From Jiella pacifica (lineage in GTDB: Bacteria; Pseudomonadota; Alphaproteobacteria; Rhizobiales; Rhizobiaceae), in NCBI RefSeq assembly GCF_010500815.1, contig NZ_JAAAMG010000010.1:62001-126000 (forward strand): a DNA stretch of 64,000 nucleotides, given 5' to 3'. Below are positions 19,084 through 34,066 of the stretch, piece after piece (positions within the stretch are counted from its first letter, which is position 1; each line of letters begins with the position of its first letter). Below the pieces are notes generated by a model. That model saw nothing but the letters and a program-made list of their open reading frames with translations. It ran no database searches and was not told where the DNA came from. The position numbers and the translations under genes were made by a program.

Positions 19084-19141
19084 CATACGCGCGGAGGGAG
19101 GATGGTGTATCCGCCCGCCAAACGGGGCCGTCCGCGGTCGG

Positions 19142-22926
<3,785 letters not shown>

Positions 22927-23390
22927 TCGTATTTCCTGACATTTCTGGACGGCCGCCGCCCGGCGCAGATCGTGGCGCAGGGGCAGCTCGCAAGGGCCCG
23001 TCGTCGCGCGGGTACGAAGGGCCGATCTCGTTGGCAGATATAAGACGGCCGGCGCGAAAGTTCAGGCCCCGCAGCGGCAGCGGCGATCCGCCTCGCCTGC
23101 CCGCCCAGGGTGAGCATCGTCAGATCGACACGGACGAGCGGGCCGTCTGACCATGGCCGATACGATCAACTGAAGTTGTCCACAGGACGTCGTACACGTC
23201 GCCAACTGACGACGGTGCCGGCCGAAATCGCGCGATTACGCCTGATTTCCCTGCCGCGGCAAGCTTCTGCCTTCCGTTTGGGCACGTCCGCAATCTGTGC
23301 ACCCCCTCTGGACTCACCGCGGAAAAATGGAGCAATTAAAAGTCCAGCGTGCACGAGCAGGTGCGCCATCCACCAATCTGCGAGGCGAAT
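22927..23390. other. Divergent promoter region between exporter and peptide importer
   Basis: 464 bases with no convincing gene. A wide dyad GTCAGA/TCTGAC lies near 23119-23151, and a small one, CAACT-GA-AGTTG, near 23168-23179. An AT-rich patch at 23325-23343 is just upstream of the binding-protein gene. I see no riboswitch or terminator. Confidence 0.4.
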
Positions 23391-24980
23391 ATGGGTTTCT
23401 CCTTCAAGACCTTCACCGGCGCGCTGGCGCTCTCCACCCTGCTGGCCTTGGGCTCCGCCCACGCCAAGGAACTCGTCATGTACAATGGCGGCGACGTCAC
23501 CTCGCTCGACCCGCACAAGCTGTCGGGCGACTGGGAAGACCGGGTCGAGGGCGACATCTTCGAGGGCCTGTTCACGGAAGACGCCAAGGCCAAGCCGATC
23601 CCCGGCGTCGCCGAAAGCTACGAGACCTCCGAAGACGGCCTGACCTGGACCTTCAAGCTGCGCGACGACGCCAAGTGGTCGGACGGCGAGCCGGTGACGG
23701 CGGAGGACTTCGTCTTCGCCTTCAAGCGGCTGATGGATCCGAAGACGGCGGCGCAATACGCCTATCTGCAGTATCCCATCAAGAACGCCGAGGCGATCAA
23801 CACCGGCAAGATCGACGATCTCGACCAGCTCGGCGTCAAGGCCGTGGACGACAAGACGCTCGAGATCACCCTCGAGCAGCCGGTCCCCTATTACCCGAGC
23901 CTGCTGACGCACTACACCGCCTATCCGGTGCCGAAGCATCTGATCGACAAGGTCGGCGACGAGTGGGTGCAGATTGCCAACATCGTCACCGACGGCCCCT
24001 ACAAGCCGGTCGAATGGGTGCCGGGCAGCCACGTCCTCACCGCCAAGAACGAGCACTGGCATGGCGGCACTGAGAAGCTCGACATCGATGGCGTCCGCTT
24101 CCTGTCGATGGAGGACGTCTCGGCCGGCTTCCGCCGCTATCAGGCCGGCGAGATCGACCTGATGACGGACTATCCCAAGGACCAGTTCAAGTTCATCCAG
24201 GAGAACCTGCCGGGCCAGGGCCACTTCGCCCCATTCGCCGGCCTCTACTACTATGTCTTCAACACGTCCAAGCCGCCCTTCGACGACGCCAAGGTGCGCG
24301 AGGCGCTGTCTCTGGCGGTCAACCGCGAGGTCATCGGGCCGAAGGTGCTCGGCTCGGGCGAGCCGGCTGCCTACGGCTGGGTGCCGCCCGGCATGAACAA
24401 CTACCCGGAGGAAGGCGCCCGCTTCGACTGGGCGGAGGAGCCTTATCCGCAGCGCCTGGAAAAGGCCAAGGCGCTTCTGCAGGAGGCCGGCTACGGCCCG
24501 GACAAGCCGCTGAACGTCACCCTCAGCTACAACACCAACGACAACCACAAGCGCGTCGCCGTCGCCGTCGCCGCGATGTGGAAGCCGCTCGGCGTCAATG
24601 TCAGCCTTGAGAACACCGAGGTGAAGGTGCACTACGCCAATCTGCGCCAGGGCGCCTTCGAGGTCGCCCGGGCCGGCTGGCTCGCCGACTTCAACGACCC
24701 GGTCAACTTCCTCGACCTTCTGAAGTCCGGTATCGAGATGAATTACGGCCAGTGGTCGAACCAGGATTACAACCAGCTGCTCGACGAGGCCGCCAAGACC
24801 CAGGATCTGGATCAGCGCGCCGGTATGCTCGAGAAGGCGGAGAAGATTGCCCTCGACGCGGATGCCGCGCTGCCGATCTACTTCTACCTGTCGGAGAACA
24901 TCGTCTCGCCGAAGATCGAGGGCTTCGAGGACAACGTCTTCGACAAGCACCGCACCCGCTGGCTGTCGATGACCGAGTAG
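23391..24980 (+). CDS. Oligopeptide-binding protein (OppA-like)
   Basis: A 529-residue periplasmic SBP_bac_5 protein. Signal peptide MGFSFKTFTGALALSTLLALGSAHA is followed by KELVMYNGGDVTSLDPHKLSGDWEDRV, the start typical of OppA/MppA-type binders. Family motifs include AKWSDGEPVTAEDFVFAFKRLMDP and DAKVREALSLAVNREVI. It would deliver peptides to the permeases encoded next to it. ATG 23391 has GAGGCGA upstream; 14 more codons are open before it. First gene of a five-gene importer operon (23391-28980) whose other members follow after 116 bases. OppA-type rather than DppA-type is judged from the N-terminal motifs; the actual peptide range is unknown. Confidence 0.9.
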   Translation: MGFSFKTFTGALALSTLLALGSAHAKELVMYNGGDVTSLDPHKLSGDWEDRVEGDIFEGLFTEDAKAKPIPGVAESYETSEDGLTWTFKLRDDAKWSDGEPVTAEDFVFAFKRLMDPKTAAQYAYLQYPIKNAEAINTGKIDDLDQLGVKAVDDKTLEITLEQPVPYYPSLLTHYTAYPVPKHLIDKVGDEWVQIANIVTDGPYKPVEWVPGSHVLTAKNEHWHGGTEKLDIDGVRFLSMEDVSAGFRRYQAGEIDLMTDYPKDQFKFIQENLPGQGHFAPFAGLYYYVFNTSKPPFDDAKVREALSLAVNREVIGPKVLGSGEPAAYGWVPPGMNNYPEEGARFDWAEEPYPQRLEKAKALLQEAGYGPDKPLNVTLSYNTNDNHKRVAVAVAAMWKPLGVNVSLENTEVKVHYANLRQGAFEVARAGWLADFNDPVNFLDLLKSGIEMNYGQWSNQDYNQLLDEAAKTQDLDQRAGMLEKAEKIALDADAALPIYFYLSENIVSPKIEGFEDNVFDKHRTRWLSMTE

Positions 24981-25096
24981 GGTTCGAGGCGCGAGGCCTG
25001 CCTCGACCCGTCTGCCGTTTCATGCGGTGACGGACACGCCGTGTCGTACCGGGGCCGATCGACGAGTCCCGGGCCATTCACAGAGACGATCCCGAC

Positions 25097-26020
25097 ATGC
25101 TCATCTTCGTCCTGAAGCGGCTGGCCTCGACGATCCCGGTCGTTCTGATCGCGATCACCGCCTGCTTCTTCATCCTGCGGCTCGCCCCCGGCGGTCCGTT
25201 CGACCAGGAGCGGGCACTTCCGCCGGAAGTCCTGGCCAATCTGCGCGCCTACTACCATCTCGACGACAGCCTGATCGTCCAGTACTTCCGATATCTCGGC
25301 CGCCTCGCCCAGCTCGATCTCGGGCCATCCTTCGTCACCAAGGACTTCACCGTCGCGCGGCAGATCGCCATCGGCCTGCCCTACACGCTGATCCTCGGCG
25401 GCTCGGCCTTTCTCCTCGCCATCGTCGGCGGCATCGTCGCCGGCGTTTACGGCGCGCTCTATCACAACCGCTCGGCCGACTGGATGATCGGCGCCATCGC
25501 CATGACCGGCCTCGTCGTGCCGAACTTCCTCGTCGCACCGATCCTGCAGCTGGTCTTCGGCGTCAGGCTCGGCTGGCTGCCGGTGGGCGGCTGGGGCGAC
25601 GGCTCGCCACGCTTCCTGCTTCTGCCGGTGATCGTGCTTGCCCTGCCGCACATTGCCCGCATCTCGCGGCTGATGCGCGGCTCGCTGATCGAGACGATGA
25701 ACTCCAACTTCATCAAGACCGCGACGGCCAAGGGCATCGGCCGCCGGCGCGTCGTGCTCAACCATGCGCTGCGCCCGGCTCTGACCCCGGTCGTTTCGTA
25801 TCTCGGCCCGGCGGCGGGCTATCTCCTCACCGGCTCGATCGTCGTCGAACAGATCTTCGGCATCCCCGGCATCGGCCGCTATTTCGTCAACGCCGCGCTC
25901 AACCGCGACTACGGCATGGTTCTCGGCACGGTGATCTTCTACATGGCGCTGATCGTTCTTCTGAACCTCCTCGTCGATCTCGCCTATGCATGGCTCGATC
26001 CGAAGGTGCGTCAACGATGA
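25097..26020 (+). CDS. oppB: Oligopeptide ABC permease (OppB-like)
   Basis: A 307-residue inner-membrane permease with six helices. The first helix is at residues 9-30, as in all OppB/DppB proteins (LKRLASTIPVVLIAITACFFILRLAPGGPF). The coupling segment is FIKTATAKGIGRRRVVLNHALRPALTPV, the EAA loop that contacts the ATPases, followed by SIVVEQIFGIPGIGRYFVNAALNRDY. It forms the heterodimeric channel with the OppC-like protein. The stop overlaps the start of the next gene (ATGA), showing translational coupling. Confidence 0.92.
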   Translation: MLIFVLKRLASTIPVVLIAITACFFILRLAPGGPFDQERALPPEVLANLRAYYHLDDSLIVQYFRYLGRLAQLDLGPSFVTKDFTVARQIAIGLPYTLILGGSAFLLAIVGGIVAGVYGALYHNRSADWMIGAIAMTGLVVPNFLVAPILQLVFGVRLGWLPVGGWGDGSPRFLLLPVIVLALPHIARISRLMRGSLIETMNSNFIKTATAKGIGRRRVVLNHALRPALTPVVSYLGPAAGYLLTGSIVVEQIFGIPGIGRYFVNAALNRDYGMVLGTVIFYMALIVLLNLLVDLAYAWLDPKVRQR

Positions 26021-26939
26021 CCCTTTACGTCGGCAAGCGCGAAGCGCTGGAAGACGCGTTCATCGGCCGCGACGACGAGATGCCGCGCGGCAAACCCCGC
26101 TCGGTGACCCGCGACGCGATGCGGCGGCTGCGCGCCAACAAGGCAGCGATGGCGGCGCTTTTCGTCTTCGCCTTCATCGTGCTCGCGGCGATCTTCGGCC
26201 CCTATCTGATCCCCTACGACTACGAGACGCCGGACTGGAACGCCTTCACCGCGCCGCCCTCCATCGAGAGCGGCCACTATTTCGGCACCGACCAGAACGG
26301 CCGCGACCTTCTCGCCCGCACCCTCTACGGCACCCGGGTCTCGCTGCTCGTGGCGCTCATCGCAACCGCCGTCTCCGTATTCGTCGGCGTCCTCTATGGC
26401 GCAGTGTCGGGCTTTGCCGGCGGGCGGATCGATGCCGCGATGATGCGCTTCGTCGACGTCATGTACGCGCTTCCCTACATCCTCTTCGTCATTCTCCTCA
26501 TGGTGATGTTCGGCCGGAACGTCTTCCTGCTCTTCGCCGCGATCGGCCTGCTCGAATGGCTGACCATGGCGCGCATCGTCCGCGGCCAGACCCTCTCCCT
26601 GAAGGAGAAGGAATTCGTCGAGGCGGCGCGGGCGGCGGGCGTTTCCAGCTTCCCGATCATCCTGCGCCACATCGTGCCGAACCTCGTCGGCCCGGTGGTG
26701 ATCTACGCCTCGCTGACCATTCCGGAGATCGTCATCACCGAGAGCTTCCTGTCCTATCTCGGCTTCGGCGTACAGGAGCCGCTGACTTCCCTCGGCACGC
26801 TGATCTCCGAGGGCACCGACGCCATCGGCGCCGCCGACTGGCTGCTGTTCTTCCCCGGCGGCGTGCTGGTGACCATGCTCCTCGCGCTCGCCTTCATCGG
26901 CGATGGCCTGCGCGACGCCTTCGACCCGAAGGACCGGTA

Positions 26940-26940
<1 letters not shown>
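26017..26940 (+). CDS. oppC: Oligopeptide ABC permease (OppC-like)
   Basis: A 307-residue permease with the longer cytosolic N-terminus of OppC proteins (about 45 residues including SVTRDAMRRLRANKAAM). Six helices follow. The HYFGTDQNGRDLLARTLYGTRVSL entry motif and the EAA loop KEFVEAARAAGVSSFPIILRHIVPNLV are typical. It pairs with OppB. It overlaps the OppB-like gene by 4 bases and its TAA overlaps the ATG of the ATPase gene by one base (TAATG). Confidence 0.92.
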
Positions 26941-27972
<1,032 letters not shown>

Positions 27973-27980
<8 letters not shown>

Positions 27981-28980
27981 GACTTTGCTTTCGGTGGAAC
28001 ATCTCTCCACCGTCTTCTCGCTGCGCGGCCGCTCGCTGTTTGCGCCGAATGTCGAGCTCAAGGCGGTCAGCGACGTCTCGTTCAGCCTCGAAAAGGGCGA
28101 GACCCTCGGCATCGTCGGGGAATCGGGCTGCGGCAAGTCGACCCTCGGCCGCTCGATCCTCCGGCTGATCGAGCCGACCGAGGGGCGAGTCGTCTGGCAG
28201 GGCAAGAGCCTCACCGACCTGTCCGCCGGCGAGATGCGCAAGGCGCGACGGGATCTCTCGATCATCTTCCAGGATCCGGTGGCCTCGCTCGATCCGCGGA
28301 TGAATGTCGGCCAGATCATCGCCGAGCCGCTGAAGGTCGCCGAACCGTCGCTGTCGCGCAAGGAACGGCGCGAGCGGGTGGAAAAGGTGATGGAGGAAGT
28401 GGGCCTCGCGCCGGAGATGATCAACCGCTATCCGCACGAATTCTCCGGCGGCCAAGCCCAGCGCATCGGCATCGCCCGGGCGATCGTGACGGAGCCCAAG
28501 CTGATCGTCTGCGACGAGCCGGTCTCGGCCCTCGACGTCTCGATCCAGGCGCAGATCGTCAATCTTCTGAAGGCGCTGAAGCAGCGGATGGGGCTGACGC
28601 TGATCTTCATCAGCCACGACCTCTCTGTCGTGCGTCTCGTCTCCGACCGGATCCTCGTCCTCTATCTCGGCCGCGTGGTGGAGATCGGCCCGCGCCGCGA
28701 TGTGTTCGCCAATCCCGGGCACCCCTACACCAAGGCGCTGCTGGCAGCCGCGCCGATCCCCGACCCGAAGATCGCCCGGCAGCGTGAAAAAACCCCGCTG
28801 AGAGGCGATCCGCCGTCGCCGATCGATCCGCCGTCCGGCTGCGCCTTCCGCACCAGATGTCCGATCGCCCGGGACGTCTGCGCCGAGGAACGGCCTCCGC
28901 TGGCCGAAGTCGGCGCCGGGCATCACGCCGCGTGTCTGTTCTGGGAAGAGGTGCGGGCGGATCCGGCGATCGCGGGCTGA
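27973..28980 (+). CDS. oppF: Oligopeptide ABC ATPase (OppF-like)
   Basis: A 335-residue ATPase, partner of the OppD-like protein. It has Walker A GESGCGKSTLGRSIL near residue 50, IFQDPVASLDPRMNVG, the signature HEFSGGQAQRIGIARAI, Walker B LIVCDEPVSALDVSIQAQ and H-loop ISHDLSVV. The C-terminal Cys cluster is CAFRTRCPIARDVCAEERPPL. It starts 8 bases inside the end of the previous gene. End of the importer operon; the tRNA-Gly gene that follows is on the other strand. Confidence 0.92.
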
Positions 28981-29041
28981 CGGGATTCGAAGCCGAGCGC
29001 CCTCGGATGAAAGCGCAGCTTGGGCCAAGAGCTGAAAGGGC

Positions 29042-29116
29042 TGGAGCGGGCGATGGGGATTGAACCCACGACATCAAGCTTGGGAAGCTTGCGTTCTACC
29101 ACTGAACTACACCCGC
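29042..29116 (-). tRNA. tRNA-Gly (anticodon CCC)
   Basis: Full cloverleaf on the minus strand. The 7-bp acceptor stem is GCGGGTG with CGCCCGC, the anticodon stem CAAGC/GCTTG has loop TTCCCAA (anticodon CCC), and the T-arm contains TTCAATC. The discriminator is T and CCA is encoded (29042-29044). It reads GGG codons. Convergent with the peptide operon. Confidence 0.95.
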
Positions 29117-29188
29117 AGCAGAGCGGACATTGCCGCCGCGCCGCCGCGCCGTCAAGCGATTTTCGCCGGACGGCCCGACTTCTCGGTC

Positions 29189-29833
29189 TCAGTCGCCGCC
29201 GTTCAGGCCGGCCGCCTCCCTGGCGAGTTCGGTGATCCCGGCCCAGTCGCGGGCGGCGACTTTGTCCTTCGGCGCCAGCCAAGAGCCGCCAACGCAAAGA
29301 ACGTTCGGCAAGCTGAGGTAATCCTTGACGTTCTTCATCGAGACGCCGCCTGTCGGACAGAACTTGATCTGCGGGATGACCGGGGCGATCGACTTGAGCA
29401 GCGCGGCGCCGCCGATCTGCTCGGCGGGGAAGAATTTGAGGATCTCGTAGCCCTCCTGCAGCATCGCCATCATCTCGCTCGGCGTCGCGGAGCCCGGCAA
29501 CAGGGGCACGTCGGAGCCACGGGCCGCATCGAGGATCTCCACCGTCGCACCCGGCGAGACGATGAACTCGGCCCCGGCCTTCTCCGCCTCGGCGAACTGC
29601 CTGGGGGTGAGGATCGTGCCGGCGCCGCAGACCATTTCCGGCACCTCGGCCTTGATCGCCCGGATCGCCTCGAGCGCCGCGGGCGTCCTCAGTGTCACCT
29701 CGATCGAGCCGATGCCGCCGGCGACCAGCGCCCGGGCGAGCGAGACGCCCTCGGCGGCGCTGCCGACCGCGACCACCGGAACCACCGGCTGGGCCGTCAA
29801 GATGGCAAGTAGACGTTTCGTATCCTGGCTCAT
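29189..29833 (-). CDS. eda: KDPG (2-keto-3-deoxy-6-phosphogluconate) aldolase
   Basis: A 214-residue class I aldolase of the Entner-Doudoroff pathway, cleaving KDPG to pyruvate and glyceraldehyde 3-phosphate; it may also act on 4-hydroxy-2-oxoglutarate. The catalytic Glu sits in SIEVTLRTPAALEAIRAI and the Schiff-base Lys in GYEILKFFPAEQIGG (near residue 133). The phosphate-binding FCPTGGVSMKNVKDYL and the C-terminal CVGGSWLAP segments are complete. ATG 29833 follows GGAGCG at a rather long 12-13 bases; the 27-codon upstream extension is not conserved-looking. Other Entner-Doudoroff genes are not adjacent. Confidence 0.93.
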   Translation of the reverse strand: MSQDTKRLLAILTAQPVVPVVAVGSAAEGVSLARALVAGGIGSIEVTLRTPAALEAIRAIKAEVPEMVCGAGTILTPRQFAEAEKAGAEFIVSPGATVEILDAARGSDVPLLPGSATPSEMMAMLQEGYEILKFFPAEQIGGAALLKSIAPVIPQIKFCPTGGVSMKNVKDYLSLPNVLCVGGSWLAPKDKVAARDWAGITELAREAAGLNGGD

Positions 29834-29911
29834 GGCACTGACGCGCTCCAAACATCGTGAATCGCGCGAAGGCTTAGACCATCGCCCGTCATGGTGGGAA
29901 GCGGCGCGGCG

Positions 29912-29943
29912 CAAAAAAGCAAAAGGGCGCCACGCGGCGCCCT
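29912..29943 (-). terminator. Intrinsic terminator of the cell-wall hydrolase gene
   Basis: On the minus strand AGGGCGCC and GGCGCCCT form an 8-bp stem with a 4-base loop, followed by TTTTGCTTTTTT. It lies 25 bases after the hydrolase stop codon and directly upstream of the aldolase gene. Confidence 0.85.
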
Positions 29944-29968
29944 CACACTCGGCTTCAGGCGAACCAGA

Positions 29969-31162
29969 TCAGAGTCCGCCGTTATAGGTGCGATAGAAGA
30001 TGTGGCGGCCGATCTTGTCGACCCTCTCCATCGCCCGGGCCCAGCGGGGCCGCACGTAGTTGGCGTGGTAATGGGTCGCGGACCCGACCTCGGAGATCCA
30101 GATCTCGCCGGTCGTCACCTTCTTGGCGATGTCCTCGGCCTCGGCGTAGGAGCCGGCATCGCGGATCCTGTCCTTGTGGCCGTCGCAGGCGAAGGAGAAC
30201 TGGCAACGATTGCGCCAGTTCTTGTTCTGGTAGACGACGCCGCAAATGGTGTTCGGATAGGCAGGGTTGCGCACGCGGTTGAGGATAACCTGGGCGACGG
30301 CCGCCTGGCCTTGCGAAGATTCGCCGCGCGCCTCGAAATAGATGCCGTTGGCAAGACAGGTCTGTTCGGACTCGCTGCTGGCCTCCTTCGGCAGAGCCGT
30401 GGCGGCCCAGGCGTGGTCGTTGTCGTCGATCGGCGGGATGAAGGCTTCCGGCTGATCCTTGAGGACACGCTCGAACATCGACGAGGCCCTGCCGCCGACA
30501 CCGCCATCGGCGGGCGCATAGCCGAGGGCTCCGGTGTCGTCGGACGACTTCAGCGAGGCAAGCATGACCTTGTCTTCCGCGGCCTGACCGATCTTGCGCT
30601 TGTCGAACTTCGGCGGCCCCATCAACTGGAAGCTCGCGGCGATGGCGACGGAGTCCTTGGTCGAGGTGGAAAGCTGGGCAAAGGCGGTACGGATGCGCGC
30701 TTCACCGCCGGCAACCCTCGGACCGATGATGCCCTTGCCGTCGAAGACCGATCCGGCGGCGAGGCCGAAGCGGAACATCTCGTTTGCCGGACGGCGCTCG
30801 ACGACGCGGCTCGCCTTGCCGGCGCGCTGGACGCGCCCTTCGTCGCCCTCGGCCACCATCGCCATCCGCCGGGCGAGCATGTCTGCCGCCTTGCGCTCCG
30901 CGGTGACGCGAGCCCCTTCTTCGGACGAATAGACGAGATCGACCGCGGACATCTGGCCGAGGCCGTTCGGCACGAGGAAGGCATGCGCCCGCTCCGCGAC
31001 GTCCGGCCCGGCGACGAGCCGGGTGATATCCTGATGATCGATCCGGGAAGTGCTCGCCCCCGCGAGCAGGATCCCCATGATTGCGATCGTGATCGCTCGT
31101 CCGGCATTGCGATTGCCGCGACGTTGCCTGCGGCTCTTCGCCGCCTGCCCCTCAGCCCCCAT
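29969..31162 (-). CDS. Membrane-anchored cell-wall hydrolase, SleB/Hydrolase_2 domain
   Basis: A 397-residue protein with a single N-terminal membrane anchor or uncleaved signal (AITIAIMGILLAGAS, about 24-38). A long unassigned region follows, then a C-terminal Hydrolase_2 domain from about residue 265. The domain shows CLANGIYFEARGESSQGQAAVAQVILNRVRNPAYPNTICGVVYQ, with the catalytic Glu in the YFEARGE motif, then CQFSFACDG and GSATHYHANYVRPRW. This family contains lytic-transglycosylase-like spore cortex enzymes and, in alphaproteobacteria, peptidoglycan remodelling enzymes. ATG 31162 is preceded by a G-rich tract; a TTG one codon earlier is possible. Own terminator at 29912. Confidence 0.85.
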   Translation of the reverse strand: MGAEGQAAKSRRQRRGNRNAGRAITIAIMGILLAGASTSRIDHQDITRLVAGPDVAERAHAFLVPNGLGQMSAVDLVYSSEEGARVTAERKAADMLARRMAMVAEGDEGRVQRAGKASRVVERRPANEMFRFGLAAGSVFDGKGIIGPRVAGGEARIRTAFAQLSTSTKDSVAIAASFQLMGPPKFDKRKIGQAAEDKVMLASLKSSDDTGALGYAPADGGVGGRASSMFERVLKDQPEAFIPPIDDNDHAWAATALPKEASSESEQTCLANGIYFEARGESSQGQAAVAQVILNRVRNPAYPNTICGVVYQNKNWRNRCQFSFACDGHKDRIRDAGSYAEAEDIAKKVTTGEIWISEVGSATHYHANYVRPRWARAMERVDKIGRHIFYRTYNGGL

Positions 31163-31231
31163 CAAGCCCCCGCTTGCGTGTTACAGTTTTCCCACAGATG
31201 CTGCTAAAACATCCCCCATTAACCTTGTCCA

Positions 31232-31239
31232 ATGGTTAA
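31232..31239 (-). promoter_or_regulatory. Possible CtrA half-site TTAACCAT
   Basis: TTAACCAT on the minus strand, 70 bases before the hydrolase start. A TTGGAC/TTTTAG pair spaced 17 bases apart follows and could be the promoter. Half-sites of this form occur at CtrA-controlled promoters, but eight bases also arise by chance. Confidence 0.3.
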
Positions 31240-31254
31240 CAAAATTTGGTCATT

Positions 31255-32718
31255 TCAAGACGAGCGCCGCTTTTTCCCAGCATAAGGGTTGGCGGCCTTG
31301 CGAAGCGCCAGCCTGATCGGCACGCCGGGGAAATCGAAATCCTCCCGTAACCCATTGATCAGATAGCGCGTGTAGGAGGCGCCGAGCGCCTCTGGCCGAG
31401 CCGTCGATATGATGAAGCTCGGTGGCCGCGACTTCACTTGGGTAATATACTTGATGTTAACGCGTCGTCCAGCCACGGCCGGCGGCGGATGTCTAGCGAC
31501 TGCTCGCTCAAGCCATTGATTGAGTTTGGCGGTGCTGATTCGGCGGTTCCAGATCTCATGGGTGTCGGCCGCCGCCCGCATCAGCCGGTCGATCCCCTCG
31601 CCGGTCTCGCCGGAAACCGGCACGGCCTTGATCCCGCGCACCTGCGGCAGGAGGCGTTGGGTCTTCTCGTGCAGGTCCTTGAGCAGCGCCTGACGGTCTT
31701 CGATCAGGTCCCACTTGTTGAAGGCGATCACCGGCGCCCGTCCCTCGCGCACGATCAGGTCGACGATCGAAAGGTCCTGGCGCTCGAAGGGGATGGTCAC
31801 GTCGAAGACGATGACCACGACCTCGGCGAAGCGGATGGCCCGAAGACCGTCGGCGACGGAGAGCTTCTCGAGCTTTTCCTGGATGCGCGCCTTGCGGCGC
31901 ATGCCGGCGGTGTCGAAGACCTTGATCTTGCGTCCCCGCCACTCCCATTCGACGGAGATCGAATCCCGGGTGATGCCGGCCTCCGGCCCGGTCAAAAGCC
32001 GGTCCTCCCCGAGGAAGCGGTTGATCAGCGTCGACTTGCCGGCATTCGGCCGCCCGACGATGGCAAGCCGCAGCGGCTTGGTCTCGTCATAGTCTTCGAT
32101 CGGCTCTTCCTCGTCGGCAAGAGCGGCCGCTTCCGCCGCATCCATCTCCGCCTGCGTCAGCTCGCCTTCCGGCCGGTCGCCGTCCTCACGGGGCCTGCGG
32201 GCCGTGCCGTGCGGGCGAAAAGCACCGCGGCCGAGGGTCTCGACCATGGCGTCGCGCAATTCGGCCATGCCCTCGCCATGCTCGGCGGAAATCCCCACCG
32301 GCTCGCCGAGGCCGATGGCATAGGCGTCGAGAAGGCCGGCCTGAGAGCCCCGTGCCTCCGCCTTGTTGGCAACGAGGATCACCCTTTTGGCGGAGCGCCG
32401 CAGGAGTTCGGCGAAGTCCTGGTCCTGCGGCGTCAGGCCGGTCTTCACGTCGATCATGAAGAGGCAGAGGTCCGCCGCCTTGATCGCCTCCTCGGTCTGG
32501 GCGCGCATGCGGCCCTCGAGCGTATCGGCCCCGGCCTGTTCGAGACCCGCCGTGTCGACGATCTCGAAGGCGAGATCCATCAGCCGCGCCTCCCCGAGCC
32601 GGCGGTCGCGGGTGACGCCCGGCTGATCGTCGACGAGAGCCAGACGACGGCCGACGAGGCGGTTGAACAAGGTCGACTTCCCGACGTTCGGTCGACCGAT
32701 GATTGCGATGGTGACCAT
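31255..32718 (-). CDS. der: Ribosome-assembly GTPase Der (EngA)
   Basis: A 487-residue GTPase essential for 50S subunit maturation. Two tandem GTPase domains are plain. The first has G1 [16 protein letters not shown]3 DTAGLEQ and G4 NKAE. The second (from about 218) has G1 [16 protein letters not shown]3 [20 protein letters not shown] and G4 NKWD. A KH-like domain closes the protein ([40 protein letters not shown]). The linker between GTPase domains is long and acidic, as in other alphaproteobacteria. It lies 44 bases after the TPR membrane protein gene, as in many genomes, so the two are likely co-transcribed. Confidence 0.96.
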   Translation of the reverse strand: MVTIAIIGRPNVGKSTLFNRLVGRRLALVDDQPGVTRDRRLGEARLMDLAFEIVDTAGLEQAGADTLEGRMRAQTEEAIKAADLCLFMIDVKTGLTPQDQDFAELLRRSAKRVILVANKAEARGSQAGLLDAYAIGLGEPVGISAEHGEGMAELRDAMVETLGRGAFRPHGTARRPREDGDRPEGELTQAEMDAAEAAALADEEEPIEDYDETKPLRLAIVGRPNAGKSTLINRFLGEDRLLTGPEAGITRDSISVEWEWRGRKIKVFDTAGMRRKARIQEKLEKLSVADGLRAIRFAEVVVIVFDVTIPFERQDLSIVDLIVREGRAPVIAFNKWDLIEDRQALLKDLHEKTQRLLPQVRGIKAVPVSGETGEGIDRLMRAAADTHEIWNRRISTAKLNQWLERAVARHPPPAVAGRRVNIKYITQVKSRPPSFIISTARPEALGASYTRYLINGLREDFDFPGVPIRLALRKAANPYAGKKRRSS

Positions 32719-32762
32719 GTCGGGTGTCGCTCCTTCGTGAATGGGGGCCGGCAGCCTCCGGC

Positions 32763-33950
32763 TCAGTTGCCGGTGGGGCCGCCGGGTGGCGATGCCGGCG
32801 GGACGCCGGCGTCGCTGGTGGCTTCGGCCGGCGTGGCAGGCGCCTCGCCGTTCGGCGCGGCGGTTTCTGAGCCGGCCTCGCCATCCGCCGGCACATCGGC
32901 GGCTGGGGCGGAGCCGGTGGTTCCGGCGGAAGGCGCCTGTTCTTCGGTCACGGGCGAAGCCGGTGCCGCCGTTTCTGCGGGTTGGGCAGAAGACGACGGT
33001 GCGGTGGGTGCGGTTTCGGAACCGGCCGGAGCAGACGCATCGCTCGGCTGGGCTGCCGCAGGAGCCGCTTCCCCGGACTGAGCCGCTGCCGGCGCTTCGT
33101 CGTCGCTCGACTGGCCAAGGCCGGTGGTCGACATCGTAACACCAGAGGCTCCCGCCTCGCCATCCCCGGCACTCGTTTCCTGGCCCTGCCCGCCGTCGAG
33201 AAGGCCCGGCAGATCGACGGTGCCGAGACCGTTGTCGGCGCTGGCCGGCGGCGGCGTCGTGCCGCCCTCCGTCGGCGGCAGCGCATTTGGGCCGGTGGCG
33301 CCGGCATTGATCAGATCGAGCAGGATCCGGGCGCGGCCGGAAACGTCCGACGGCGTTCCGGGATCGGTGACGAGCCCCTGCAGCAGCGGCTTGGCCGTCT
33401 CGGTGTCGCCGGCCTTCCAGGCAGCGAGCGCGATCGCCTCGCGGGCCGGAAAACGCAACGGATCGCTGTCGCCCGAAAGCCGCTCCACCCTCTGGCGAAC
33501 GTCGTCCAGGCTGCCGTTGTCGACCAGGACATAGGCGGCGCGGATCGCCGCCATGTCGCGCAGGCCGGCAGGCACGTCGGCGTCGTTCGCGACCGCATCA
33601 TAGGCCGCGACCGCCTGCTCCGGCTTGCCGGCCTTGGCCTCGATTCCTCCGATCGAAAGCCTCGCCAGCGCCGGATAAGCGCCGACGCCGTTGCCGGCGA
33701 TCTCCTGCAGCGCCTTGATCGCATCGTCGGACTTGCCCTCGTCGGCCAGCCGCATCGCGGCGGCATAGCGGTCCCCGGCGGCATTCGCCTGGTTGGTCTG
33801 GTAGTGCTCATAGGCGACGACGCCGGCGGTGACGCCGATCACGACGATCGCGCCGCCGAGCAGCCAGGCGCCGAACCGCGTCCACACCGCCTTGACCTTG
33901 TCCTGGCGAAGCTCTTCGTCGACTTCCCTGAAAAAACTGTCGTCGCTCAT
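32763..33950 (-). CDS. Single-span TPR_21 membrane protein (YfgM-like) with long Ala/Pro/Ser tail
   Basis: A 395-residue inner-membrane protein. The order is a cytosolic start ([21 protein letters not shown]), one membrane helix at about 27-48, and a periplasmic TPR-like helical region to about 215. The family (TPR_21; YfgM of E. coli) binds the SecYEG translocon and periplasmic chaperones, and its gene is typically next to der, as here. The last 180 residues are a low-complexity Ala/Pro/Ser/Thr/Glu-rich tail that most relatives lack. NnrU lies upstream in the same direction (116-base gap). Confidence 0.82.
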   Translation of the reverse strand: MSDDSFFREVDEELRQDKVKAVWTRFGAWLLGGAIVVIGVTAGVVAYEHYQTNQANAAGDRYAAAMRLADEGKSDDAIKALQEIAGNGVGAYPALARLSIGGIEAKAGKPEQAVAAYDAVANDADVPAGLRDMAAIRAAYVLVDNGSLDDVRQRVERLSGDSDPLRFPAREAIALAAWKAGDTETAKPLLQGLVTDPGTPSDVSGRARILLDLINAGATGPNALPPTEGGTTPPPASADNGLGTVDLPGLLDGGQGQETSAGDGEAGASGVTMSTTGLGQSSDDEAPAAAQSGEAAPAAAQPSDASAPAGSETAPTAPSSSAQPAETAAPASPVTEEQAPSAGTTGSAPAADVPADGEAGSETAAPNGEAPATPAEATSDAGVPPASPPGGPTGN

Positions 33951-34066
33951 CCGCTCGCTTTCCTCCTTTTCCGCCGCCGCGGCTTGCGAAGGGCCAGAGC
34001 GAGGGAAATCAACGCGTCTTCTAACGATTTTTCACGGCGACGAAAGAGCGGGGTGCGTTCGAGCCG

